A program made the position numbers and the translations under genes. From Pseudomonadota bacterium (GTDB lineage: Bacteria > Pseudomonadota > Gammaproteobacteria > Burkholderiales > Burkholderiaceae_C), in the NCBI GenBank assembly GCA_023438115.1, contig JAEZEB010000035.1:1-38096 (forward strand): DNA of 38,096 nucleotides, given 5' to 3'. Shown here piece after piece: positions 31,497 through 38,096 of this stretch (position 1 is the first letter of the stretch; every line of letters begins with the position of its first letter). A model generated the notes under the pieces. It saw only the letters and a list, made by a program, of their open reading frames with translations. It was not told the origin of the DNA and did no database searches.

Positions 31497-32780
31497 TCAT
31501 CCAGGCTTGACGCCGAACCAGGGCATGGGGTGGCTGCGCTGGGCCGCCCACCAGGTGAGAAGGAAGCGCACGCCCATGGCTATGGCGAAGGCGAGCGCGG
31601 CGCCCTCGATGCCCAGCCGCGGCGCGAGCAGCACCAGCAGCACGAGATGAAGGACGCTGCCGGTGACGGTGACGGCGGAGAGCAGGCCGGTGCGGCGGGC
31701 GTAGAAGACGTAGTTGGTGACCATCAGGTACATGCCGGCGAAGACCTGGCCCAGCATGAGCCACCCGACCACCGATCCGGCGGCAGCATAACGCTCGCCG
31801 CCCACCATCCGCACGAGCCAGGGTCCTACCAGGAAGGCCAGGCCCGCGCCCGCCAGCAGCACTGCGTACCAGGCGTAGGTGTAGCGCACGATGCGCACCT
31901 GCTCGCCCGCATCGCCGGACTTCAGGCGCTCGAACAGCCACGGGACATAGGCCTTGTTGATGGCGTCGAACAGCAGCACGGCCGCCTGCGCCAGGTTGGC
32001 CGCCAGCATGTAGATACCGGCTTGCTCCAGCCCGAGTTGCGCCGTCACGACGAGGCGGTCGGCGGCCACCAGGACGAAGCTTGCGGCCAGGTGCGGCACC
32101 AGCGGCACCCCGAAGGACAGGACGTCGCGCACGAGGTCGGGCCGCCACGTGCGCAGGCGCAGCAGGCCCGAGCGCTGCAGCAGCCCCACGGACACCGTGG
32201 CCACGACGAAGGAGGTCATGATGACCGCCGCTATGCGGCCGGTGGCGCCCAGTGGCACGACCACCACCAGCAGCGCGGTGAGCAGCGTCACCCCCAGGGC
32301 CTCGCCCGCTTGCAGCACGGCGTAGGGCAGGGGGCGTCGGCGTACTTGCCAGATCGCCTGACGCATCTGCATCAAGGCCGCGAGGCCGGCGACCACGACG
32401 GCCCAGGCAAGCCACCGCGGCTGCAGCCCGAGCAGCCGGCCCAGGGGCTCGCCGGCGACGAGAACCACGGCCAGCACGACGAGGCCGCTCACCACGAGGA
32501 TCTGCAATGCGGCCGCGTTGTATTCGGCCAGGTCCGCATCTGTCGCGCCATCGTATGCGCGGCGCGCGGCGGCGGCCACGCCATTGAGGCCCACCACCGC
32601 GCCGAAGCCGGCCACCAGGGTGGTGAACAGGGCGGCCTCGCCGAAGGCTTCGGGTTCCAGGTAGCGCGCCAGCAAGGGCAGCAGCCCGAACGCCAGCAGC
32701 GCCGCGAAGGCGTTGGACGCCAGGTAGACGGAGGTTCCGGAGAGCAGGGAGGCCGCGGGGGCGGGCTTGGCGAGAGTCAA
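31497..32780 (-). CDS. Second Wzx-like flippase (oligosaccharide/lipopolysaccharide export)
   Basis: A membrane protein of 427 residues with 12-14 helices in the MOP superfamily. It begins LLSGTSVYLASNAFAALLAFGLLPLLARYLEPEAFGE, whose LARYLxPEAFG pattern is the standard start of these flippases (named here in two parts: SVYLASNAFAALLAF and LLARYLEPEAFGE). The frame stays open to a TTG at 32852, which would add a 24-residue Pro/Arg-rich leader. I prefer the TTG at 32780, which gives a normal N-terminus and leaves room for the promoter at 32824-32852; neither start has a clear ribosome site. It is divergent from the EI24 gene. It would move a lipid-linked glycan, perhaps one bearing nonulosonic acid. 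Confidence 0.85.
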   Translation of the reverse strand: MTLAKPAPAASLLSGTSVYLASNAFAALLAFGLLPLLARYLEPEAFGEAALFTTLVAGFGAVVGLNGVAAAARRAYDGATDADLAEYNAAALQILVVSGLVVLAVVLVAGEPLGRLLGLQPRWLAWAVVVAGLAALMQMRQAIWQVRRRPLPYAVLQAGEALGVTLLTALLVVVVPLGATGRIAAVIMTSFVVATVSVGLLQRSGLLRLRTWRPDLVRDVLSFGVPLVPHLAASFVLVAADRLVVTAQLGLEQAGIYMLAANLAQAAVLLFDAINKAYVPWLFERLKSGDAGEQVRIVRYTYAWYAVLLAGAGLAFLVGPWLVRMVGGERYAAAGSVVGWLMLGQVFAGMYLMVTNYVFYARRTGLLSAVTVTGSVLHLVLLVLLAPRLGIEGAALAFAIAMGVRFLLTWWAAQRSHPMPWFGVKPG

Positions 32781-32823
32781 GGGCAGGGTGGGGCGCGGGC
32801 GCGGCGGGCGCCGCGCACCCGGC

Positions 32824-32852
32824 TTTGTAGCCAACTTTGCCGTGCCGGGCAA
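32824..32852 (-). promoter_or_regulatory. Candidate promoter of the second flippase gene
   Basis: On the minus strand TTGCCC (32852-32847) and TACAAA (32829-32824) are separated by exactly 17 bases. Each matches four of six consensus bases. If used, transcription would begin inside the longest possible reading frame of the flippase gene and favour the downstream TTG start at 32780. Confidence 0.35.
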
Positions 32853-32900
32853 TCGCGGCGTGGCGCGTGCGCCGCAGCCCGCCCGCTACCATGGACCCAG

Positions 32901-33770
32901 ATGTCCCTGTTCCTCGATTCCTTCTGGCGCGCCGTCGCCTACTGCCTGCACCCGCGCGTGATCGCGCTGTCGCTGCTGCCGCTCGTGCTGCTGGTCCTGC
33001 TCGCCGCTGGCCTGGGCTACCTCTACTGGGACAGCGCGGTCAACACCGTCTTCCTCTGGCTCGAATCCACGAAGTGGATGGAAAGCCTCATGCGCTGGCT
33101 GCAGGACATGGGCATGGGCGGGCTCAAGAACGCGCTGGCGCCGCTGCTGATCATCTTCCTGGTCACGCCGCTGCTGGTGGTGCTGGTGCTGTTCTTCGTG
33201 GCGCTGCTGATGATGCCGGCGCTCGTGCGGCTGGTTGCGCGCCGGCGCTTTCCGGACCTGGAGCGCAAGGAAGGCGCCTCCTTCCTGCGCAGCGCGATGT
33301 GGTCCGCGGGCTCGATGCTGCTCGCGCTGGTGGCGCTCGTGATCTCATTGCCGCTGTGGCTGATCCCGCCGCTGGTGCTGGTGCTGCCGCCGGTGATCTG
33401 GGGCTGGCTCACCTACCGCGTGATGACCTTCGATGCGCTGGCCGACCACGCGAGCGGCGAGGAGCGCCGCCTGGTGTTCCGCAACCACCGGCCCTGGCTG
33501 CTGATGATGGGCATCGCCACGGGCTACCTCGGCGCCGCGCCGAGCATCGTGTGGGCCTCGGGCTGGTTCTTCGCGGCGGCCTTTCCCATCCTGATCCCGG
33601 TGGCGATCTGGATCTACACGCTGGTGTTCGCGTTCTCGGCGTTGTGGTTCGCGCACTTCTGCCTGGCGGCGGTGGCGCAGCTGCGCGTGCCGGTGGTGGT
33701 CAGGCCCGCGCCCGCACCCGCGCCGGCTCCCACGCCGGCGCCGGACGTGGACGTTCAGCTCCTGCCGTAG
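32901..33770 (+). CDS. EI24/CysZ-like inner-membrane protein
   Basis: A 289-residue protein with an EI24 (CysZ) domain. It starts MSLFLDSFWRAVAYCLHPRV, as these proteins usually do, and has about six hydrophobic segments in the pattern of the family (LLPLVLLVLLAAGLGYLYW; ALAPLLIIFLVTPLLVVLVL; the paired late helices near residues 130-150 and 200-245). RRLVFRNHRPWLLMMGIATG matches the conserved cytosolic turn. The tail is an Ala/Pro repeat (APAPAPAPTPAPD) that should be flexible. CysZ moves sulfate in E. coli, but betaproteobacterial EI24 proteins of this size are not proven sulfate carriers. The ATG at 32901 is taken by family fit. The gene overlaps the convergent manC by 16 bases. Confidence 0.85.
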   Translation: MSLFLDSFWRAVAYCLHPRVIALSLLPLVLLVLLAAGLGYLYWDSAVNTVFLWLESTKWMESLMRWLQDMGMGGLKNALAPLLIIFLVTPLLVVLVLFFVALLMMPALVRLVARRRFPDLERKEGASFLRSAMWSAGSMLLALVALVISLPLWLIPPLVLVLPPVIWGWLTYRVMTFDALADHASGEERRLVFRNHRPWLLMMGIATGYLGAAPSIVWASGWFFAAAFPILIPVAIWIYTLVFAFSALWFAHFCLAAVAQLRVPVVVRPAPAPAPAPTPAPDVDVQLLP

Positions 33771-35176
33771 GAGTCCTCGAGGCGCACGATGTCGTCCTCG
33801 CCGAGGTAGCCGCCGGACTGCACCTCGATCATCTCCAGTTCCATCTTGCCGGGGTTGTGCAGGCGGTGCACCTCGCCGATGGGGATGTAGGTGGACTGGT
33901 TCTCGCTGAGGAGGAAGGTCTCGCTGCCACGCGTCACCTGCGCGGTCCCGCGCACCACCACCCAGTGCTCGGCGCGATGGTGGTGCTTCTGCAGGCTCAG
34001 CGATGCGCCGGGCTTGACGCCGATGCGCTTGACCTGGAAGCGCTCGCCGGCGTCGACGCTGTCGTACCAGCCCCAGGGCCGCACAACCTTGCGGTGCAGC
34101 GCGGCCTGCGCCGCATTGCCTTTCTCCAGCAGGGCGACGACGTCCTTGACCTGTTCGGCGCAGTCGCGCTGCGCGACCAGCACCGCGTCGGGCGTGTCGA
34201 TGATCAGCAGGTCGTGCGTGCCGAGCGCCACCACCGGGCGATGCGGCGCGTGGATGAAGGTGTTGCGCGCCTGATGCATCCAGCCCTGGCCCTGCACGCG
34301 GTTGTCCTGCGCGTCGGCCGGGGCGAGATCGGCCACCGCGTTCCAGCTGCCCACGTCGCTCCACTGGCCGCGGAAGGGCAGCACGGCCACCATGGCATGC
34401 CGTTCCATCACGGCGTAGTCGATGCTCTCGGCGCGGCAGGCCTCGAAGGCTTCGCGACCGGGCCGCAGGAAGGTCGCGCCCGGGGCGGCCGCGCCCGGCA
34501 CCTCGGTGGTCGCCTTGGCCATCGCATCGCGGCAGGACTGCAGGATGTCGGGGGCGTGTTCCTCCAGCGCCTCCAGCAGGAAGCGGGCGCGGGCCAGGAA
34601 GATGCCGGCGTTCCAGAGGGTGTCGCCCTGCAGCAGCAGCTGCTGCGCCCGCTCCGCGGCGGGCTTCTCGATGAACTGTGCCACCTGCAGGCTGCCGTCG
34701 CCGCGCGCCTCGCCCTGGCGGATGTAGCCGTAGGCGGTGCTCGGGAAGCTGGGCACCACGCCGAAGGTGACGATGGCGCCGGCCCCGGCCGCGCCCAGGC
34801 CTTCCTTCATCGTGCGCGCGAAGGCGGCCGCGTCCGGGATGTGGTGGTCGGCGGGGCAGAAGAGGAGGAATTCGTCCGGCTCCGCGTGCAGCGCCGCGAG
34901 CGCCATCGCCGCCGCCGTGTTGCGCGCCACCGGCTCCAGCAGGATGGTGCCCCCGGCGCCGGCCAGCCGCAGGCAATCCGCCACCAGGAAGCGGTGCTCC
35001 TCCGAGGCCACGGCCAGCATCCGCTGGCCGAGCGGGGCCACGCGCTCCAGCGTCAGCTGCAGCAGGCTCTTGTCGCCGATCAGCGGGACGAACTGCTTCG
35101 GGAAGCTCTTCCGGCTGAGGGGCCAGAGGCGCGTGCCGGAGCCGCCGCAGAGGACGACCGGGGTGATGGAACTCAT
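33755..35176 (-). CDS. manC: Mannose-1-phosphate guanylyltransferase / mannose-6-phosphate isomerase
   Basis: A 473-residue bifunctional enzyme, as usual for type II ManC/AlgA. The nucleotidyltransferase domain begins with VVLCGGSGTRLWPLSR and KSFPKQF (residues 8-29) and has FCPADHHI, AYGYIRQGEA, FIEKP and WNAGIFLARA. The C-terminal cupin (about 365-460) carries RPWGWYDSVDAGERFQVKR, LSLQKHHHRAEHWVVVRG and PIGEVHRLHNPG, which bind the metal in the isomerase site. It makes GDP-mannose. It lies 30 bases after pseI in the same direction and may be co-transcribed, but no GDP-mannose-using enzyme is present in this window, so it probably feeds a glycan elsewhere. Confidence 0.96.
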   Translation of the reverse strand: MSSITPVVLCGGSGTRLWPLSRKSFPKQFVPLIGDKSLLQLTLERVAPLGQRMLAVASEEHRFLVADCLRLAGAGGTILLEPVARNTAAAMALAALHAEPDEFLLFCPADHHIPDAAAFARTMKEGLGAAGAGAIVTFGVVPSFPSTAYGYIRQGEARGDGSLQVAQFIEKPAAERAQQLLLQGDTLWNAGIFLARARFLLEALEEHAPDILQSCRDAMAKATTEVPGAAAPGATFLRPGREAFEACRAESIDYAVMERHAMVAVLPFRGQWSDVGSWNAVADLAPADAQDNRVQGQGWMHQARNTFIHAPHRPVVALGTHDLLIIDTPDAVLVAQRDCAEQVKDVVALLEKGNAAQAALHRKVVRPWGWYDSVDAGERFQVKRIGVKPGASLSLQKHHHRAEHWVVVRGTAQVTRGSETFLLSENQSTYIPIGEVHRLHNPGKMELEMIEVQSGGYLGEDDIVRLEDSYGRS

Positions 35177-35206
35177 GGCCGAATGGTAGCCGCGGGCGCT
35201 GCCCGT

Positions 35207-36277
35207 TCAGGCTGCCGGCGGCGTCGCCGGCCAGCCGAGGTCGTCTTCCTTCACGGGCGTGTTGGCCCGCACGTCACGCACCAGCCGCGTCCCGACCAGG
35301 GCATCGGCCATCTTGGGGGGCAAGCCGAAGCCCGGCCGCACGCTGCGGAAGCAACTCGCGTCCACCACGTCGCCCGCGCGCAGGTCCTTCACGAAGTAGA
35401 GCGAGCGGCGGAACTGCACGTTGCCCGCATCGCTTCCGCGGGTGCCGTACTTCACCTGGCCCAGCGCCGTCCACGCCGTGCGGCATTCGCGGGTCAGAGC
35501 CTCGAATTCCGCCGGTTCCGAGGAGAAGCTGTCGTCCGGCCCGCCGCCCGCGCGGTCGAGCGTGAAGTGCTTCTCCACGATGCATGCGCCCAGCGCCACG
35601 GCAGCCACCGCGGTGGTGATGCCGATGGTGTGGTCGGACAGGCCGGTGAGCACGCCCAGGCGCTCGCCCATGTCCTGCAGGGTGCGGAGGTTGTAGTCGC
35701 CCGCGGGCGCCGGATACCCGCTCACGCAGTGCAGGATGGCCAGCTGCGTGCAGCCCCCATCGCGGGCGGCCTGCACGGCCTCCTCGATCTCCTGGAACGA
35801 GGCCATGCCGGTGGAGATGATCATCGGCTTGCGCGTGCCGGCTACGTAGCGGATGAGGGGCAGGTCGATCGCCTCGAACGAAGCGATCTTGTACGCCGGC
35901 GCACCCAGCTCCTCCAGCAGGTCCACGGCGGTGGGGTCGAACGGGCTGCTGAAGATGCTGATGCCGGCGCGCCTGGCGTGGTCGAACAGTGGCCGGTGCC
36001 AGTCCCACGGCATGTGCGCCTCGGCGTAGAGGTCGTAGAGCGTTCGCCCGTCCCACAACCCGCCGCGGATGGTGAAGTCCTCGCCCTCCGCCTTCAGCGT
36101 GATGGTGTCGGGCGTGTAGGTCTGCAGCTTCAGGGCGTCGGCGCCGGCGGCCTTGGCGGCATCGATCGCGCGCAGGGCGGTCTCCAGCCGGCCGTTGTGG
36201 TTGGCGGAGAGCTCGGCGATCAGGTAAGGGGGCTCGTCGCGCCCGATGCGGCGGCCGTCAATGCTGAAAGTCTTCAT
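35207..36277 (-). CDS. pseI: Pseudaminic acid synthase
   Basis: A 356-residue NeuB-family enzyme that condenses phosphoenolpyruvate with 2,4-diacetamido-trideoxy-altrose to give pseudaminic acid. The NeuB barrel has PPYLIAELSANHNGRLETAL, ALKLQTYTPDTITL, ISIFSSPFDPTAVDLLEELG, ISTGMASFQEIEEA and ILHCVSGYPAP, followed by GLSDHTIGI and VEKHFTLDRAGGGPDD. The last about 70 residues are a SAF antifreeze-like domain (RSLYFVKDLRAGDVVDA). The motifs favour PseI over NeuB/LegI. The ATG at 36277 is chosen since it overlaps the pseH stop as ATGA and has GGGGA six bases upstream; the ATG at 36283 is too close to that site. Confidence 0.94.
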   Translation of the reverse strand: MKTFSIDGRRIGRDEPPYLIAELSANHNGRLETALRAIDAAKAAGADALKLQTYTPDTITLKAEGEDFTIRGGLWDGRTLYDLYAEAHMPWDWHRPLFDHARRAGISIFSSPFDPTAVDLLEELGAPAYKIASFEAIDLPLIRYVAGTRKPMIISTGMASFQEIEEAVQAARDGGCTQLAILHCVSGYPAPAGDYNLRTLQDMGERLGVLTGLSDHTIGITTAVAAVALGACIVEKHFTLDRAGGGPDDSFSSEPAEFEALTRECRTAWTALGQVKYGTRGSDAGNVQFRRSLYFVKDLRAGDVVDASCFRSVRPGFGLPPKMADALVGTRLVRDVRANTPVKEDDLGWPATPPAA

Positions 36278-36786
36278 GGCCATTCCCCGTGCAAGAGTCC
36301 GAAGCAGATCACGTCATGGTACGTCGCGCCCATGCGGTGCTGCTCGCGCAGCACGCCCTCGCGCGCGAAACCCAGCTTCTCGTGGATTCGCAGGGAAGCC
36401 CGGTTGAATCCCAATGCCTGACCACACACCTTGTGCAGCGCCAGCTCACGGAAGGCCAGGTCGAGGGCCGAAGCGCACAGCTTCGTGCCGGAGCCCCTGG
36501 GCGCGCCCGGGGCGGCATAGAAGCCCCAGTCGCTCACGCCTCCAGCGAGCGCATTCGTGAGGTGCACGAAGCCGATCGGGGATTCTCCTTCCCAGCCCAC
36601 GAGCAGCTTGCGGCCGGGGTCGCCCGAGACGCGCTCGAACCAGGCGGCGTGTTCCGCCGGGGTGATCTCGTGCTGCTGGAGCATGTTGCCGCGGATGTCG
36701 GGATGGTTGCGCCAGCCCAGCACCATGGACAGGTCTTCGGCTGCCAGGGGTCGCAGCGAGCAGCGCTCGAACGAACGTCGTGTCAT
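36274..36786 (-). CDS. pseH: Pseudaminic acid pathway N-acetyltransferase
   Basis: A 170-residue GNAT enzyme. It begins with LRPLAAEDLSMVLGWRNHPDIRGNML, close to the PseH pattern (W-RN-P-I-x-x-x-M), has IGFVHLTNALAGGVSDWGFY as central strands and RGSGTKLCASALDLAF as the acetyl-CoA pyrophosphate loop, then LGFNRASLRIHEKLGFAREG. It acetylates the 4-amino group of UDP-4-amino-4,6-dideoxy-N-acetyl-L-altrosamine. It overlaps both neighbours by four bases (ATGA), between pseG and pseI, so the three are one transcription and translation unit. Confidence 0.93.
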   Translation of the reverse strand: MTRRSFERCSLRPLAAEDLSMVLGWRNHPDIRGNMLQQHEITPAEHAAWFERVSGDPGRKLLVGWEGESPIGFVHLTNALAGGVSDWGFYAAPGAPRGSGTKLCASALDLAFRELALHKVCGQALGFNRASLRIHEKLGFAREGVLREQHRMGATYHDVICFGLLHGEWP

Positions 36787-37868
36787 GTCATGCGGGCCAG
36801 GACGCGCTGTACGCCCGTGCCATCAGTGATTGCCGCGGCGGCGTCCTGCATCGCTCGCAGGACGCCGGGAGCCTGGACGTCGTCCAGCATCCCCGCCAGC
36901 TGGTCCGCGCGAAGCGGCAGGGGCAGCAGCATGCATGCGCCGGAAGCAGCCAGTGCCTGTGCCCCGGCGCGCTGATTCTCTGCAATGATGACCGTGAGTG
37001 TCGGCAAGCCCACGCAGCAGCGTTCCCAAGCCATCGTTCCCGCCGCGCCGATGGCGAGGTCGGAGGCCGCCATCAGCTCCGCCATGGCGTCTGTGCCGAG
37101 CAGCACCTGTGTCTCATAGGGCAGTCGCGCCGCGGCTTCCCGCACCTGGGCTGTCCACGGCGCCTTGGCGCCCATCGCCACCACGATGCGGCACCCCTCG
37201 GGCAGTGGTGCGTGTTGCAGCGCGGCCAGGATGTCGCTGGTGACGTTGTCCTTGTCGACGCCCCCCAGCGCGATGAGCAGTTGCCGCAGGTTCCCCGCCT
37301 TTCGACGCTCCAGGCCGGCCGCCCGCGCGGCGGCGAAAGCTGGACGCAGGAGCGCGAAAGCTGCGCCGGCGAGGACGTCGCAGGAGCCCGGCACCTTTCC
37401 GGCATAGTCGGCAGCCCTCCGCCCCAGGTTCTGGTCGAGCAGGACGTCGCAGTCGTGTGGCCGGTCCGCCAGGTCGTCGATCGCGAACAGGCGATTGCAA
37501 TGCGGCCGCAACCGGCTCTCCCAGCGCGCATCGAGTGCATAGTGGTCGACGACCAGCCAGTCGGGCCGCTCGCCCTGCAAGCCCGCGATGCTGTCGGCGG
37601 CATCCTGCTCCCAAGGCACACCCAGCCAGGCGGCATGGGGAGGCGAGGGCGGATCGAAGTGCGTGGCGTGCCCGGCCGGCGCCGGGAGCGTCGTCACGCC
37701 GTGGCCCCGCGCCCGGATCGTCTCGACCAGGTGGCCGTCCAGCTCACGGCACAGAAAGCGGCAGGCCGTTCCTGCTTGCCTCAGGGCATCGGCCAGCGTG
37801 AGGCAGCGCATGGCATGACCGGTGCCGATCGTGCGGGAGGCATCGGTGCGGAAGACGGCCACTGCCAT
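36783..37868 (-). CDS. pseG: UDP-2,4-diacetamido-2,4,6-trideoxy-altropyranose hydrolase
   Basis: A 361-residue GT-B-like hydrolase. It begins VAVFRTDASRTIGTGHAMRC, with the catalytic His18 in GTGH (His17 in the Campylobacter enzyme), and has DWLVVDHYALDARWE, AIDDLADRPHDCDVLLDQNLG, LLIALGGVDKDN and later AAGTMAWERCCVGLPTLTV, which binds the UDP. It splits UDP from the sugar to free the substrate for PseI. The C-terminal region ends with a helix pair; no acetyltransferase is fused to it, unlike in some species. The ATG at 37868 lies three bases after the upstream methylase stop. Confidence 0.94.
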   Translation of the reverse strand: MAVAVFRTDASRTIGTGHAMRCLTLADALRQAGTACRFLCRELDGHLVETIRARGHGVTTLPAPAGHATHFDPPSPPHAAWLGVPWEQDAADSIAGLQGERPDWLVVDHYALDARWESRLRPHCNRLFAIDDLADRPHDCDVLLDQNLGRRAADYAGKVPGSCDVLAGAAFALLRPAFAAARAAGLERRKAGNLRQLLIALGGVDKDNVTSDILAALQHAPLPEGCRIVVAMGAKAPWTAQVREAAARLPYETQVLLGTDAMAELMAASDLAIGAAGTMAWERCCVGLPTLTVIIAENQRAGAQALAASGACMLLPLPLRADQLAGMLDDVQAPGVLRAMQDAAAAITDGTGVQRVLARMT

Positions 37869-37871
37869 GGC

Positions 37872-38096
37872 TCACGCGGCCTTCTCCAGCAGGAACCAGG
37901 TGATGTCATCCTGCGGGTAGTTGGGGTCGCGGCGGTAGGCGAAGCCGTAGTCCACGAGCCGCATCGACGCGTGCCGGTCCAGGATCTCGCCGGCGAAGTC
38001 GCGCTTGAAGAGGCGGTCGCCGTGCCCGCGATAGGGAATCGCCACGGGGCTCGGGTTGTAGTACTCGGCCACCAGCAGCCAGCGGCGGGTTGCCTG
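37872..38096 (-). CDS. Pseudaminic acid biosynthesis-associated methylase, C-terminal part
   Basis: The reading frame is open at the right edge, so the gene starts outside the window. The visible about 74 residues end in TRRWLLVAEYYNPSPVAIPY, RGHGDRLFKRDFAGEILD, LVDYGFAYRRDPNYPQDD and ITWFLLEK, the conserved end of the methylase family that accompanies pse genes (TIGR03587). A GTG at 38072 is only an internal codon, not the start. The enzyme is thought to be a SAM-dependent methyltransferase; its role in the pseudaminic pathway is not settled. It is followed by pseG after three bases and belongs to the same operon, which continues off the edge, presumably toward pseB, pseC and pseF. Confidence 0.88.
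   Translation of the reverse strand, partial: QATRRWLLVAEYYNPSPVAIPYRGHGDRLFKRDFAGEILDRHASMRLVDYGFAYRRDPNYPQDDITWFLLEKAA

Noticed and set aside
31489..32892. Second minus-strand frame across the flippase gene
   Set aside because: Arg/Gly/Ala-rich without membrane segments, whereas the other frame has the full set of flippase helices and motifs.
31416..32900. Open frame upstream of the EI24 protein on the plus strand
   Set aside because: It is antisense to the second flippase. Only the part from the ATG at 32901 resembles a real protein.
32837..36421. A very long open frame (about 1190 codons) on the plus strand
   Set aside because: It runs antisense across manC, pseI and part of pseH, which have clear family motifs; the translation is low-complexity and rich in Arg, Ala, Gly and His. 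It is an effect of high GC.

Overview
The window is GC-rich bacterial DNA densely packed with genes. Gene content (orphan FixJ-type regulator, ThrE-type exporter, DUF1272, DUF2231, EI24/CysZ-like protein next to manC, RsuA) and overall style suggest a betaproteobacterium of the Comamonadaceae, possibly Ramlibacter-like. That assignment is inference; no rRNA or other marker gene is present. I found no tRNA, rRNA, CRISPR array, transposase or integrase.

Layout. (A) 1-6852 is ordinary chromosomal housekeeping: the tail of a universal stress protein, a YihY/BrkB membrane protein, a small secreted protein, a response regulator, a ThrE-family exporter, a META-domain lipoprotein-like protein, DUF3237, an NTF2-like protein, DUF1272, a 46-residue Cys-rich protein that is easily missed, and DUF2231. 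(B) 7098-9834 holds a methyltransferase and a large O-acyltransferase (acyltransferase 3 plus SGNH) that look less GC-rich than their surroundings, followed by a 386-base gap. (C) 10221-11117 is a methyltransferase convergent with the main cluster. (D) 11114-29593, all on the minus strand, is a polysaccharide locus read in the order tviB, tviC (UDP-GlcNAc to UDP-GalNAcA), a secreted DUF4838 protein, wzx, three GT4 glycosyltransferases, a CofD/YvcK-like protein, a HAD phosphatase, a methyltransferase-like protein, a GT2 glycosyltransferase, a GlmU-like nucleotidyltransferase, asnB, an EpsG-type polymerase and a fourth GT4. From wzx on, nearly every junction overlaps or is a few bases long, so this looks like one operon of 12 genes, with tviB-tviC and the DUF4838 gene upstream. 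(E) 29744-30475 is rsuA on the plus strand. (F) 30494-38096 is a second glycan region: a probable sialyltransferase-like enzyme, a second flippase, an EI24 protein on the plus strand, manC, and pseI-pseH-pseG plus the end of the pseudaminic-acid-associated methylase, which runs off the right edge.

How it fits together. Region D can make and polymerise a GalNAcA-containing repeat by a Wzx/Wzy route: TviB and TviC supply the uronic acid sugar, AsnB could amidate its carboxylate, the GTs build the unit, Wzx flips it and EpsG polymerises it. No initiating phosphoglycosyltransferase, Wza, Wzc or Wzz lies in the window. Region F makes a nonulosonic acid of the pseudaminic type (PseG, PseH and PseI are three consecutive pathway steps) and may add and export it with its own transferase and flippase. 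The most unusual part is the CofD-like / HAD / methyltransferase-like / GT2 / nucleotidyltransferase block (15362-19689), which resembles a dedicated pathway for an activated, perhaps phosphorylated, non-standard substituent and has no obvious textbook counterpart.
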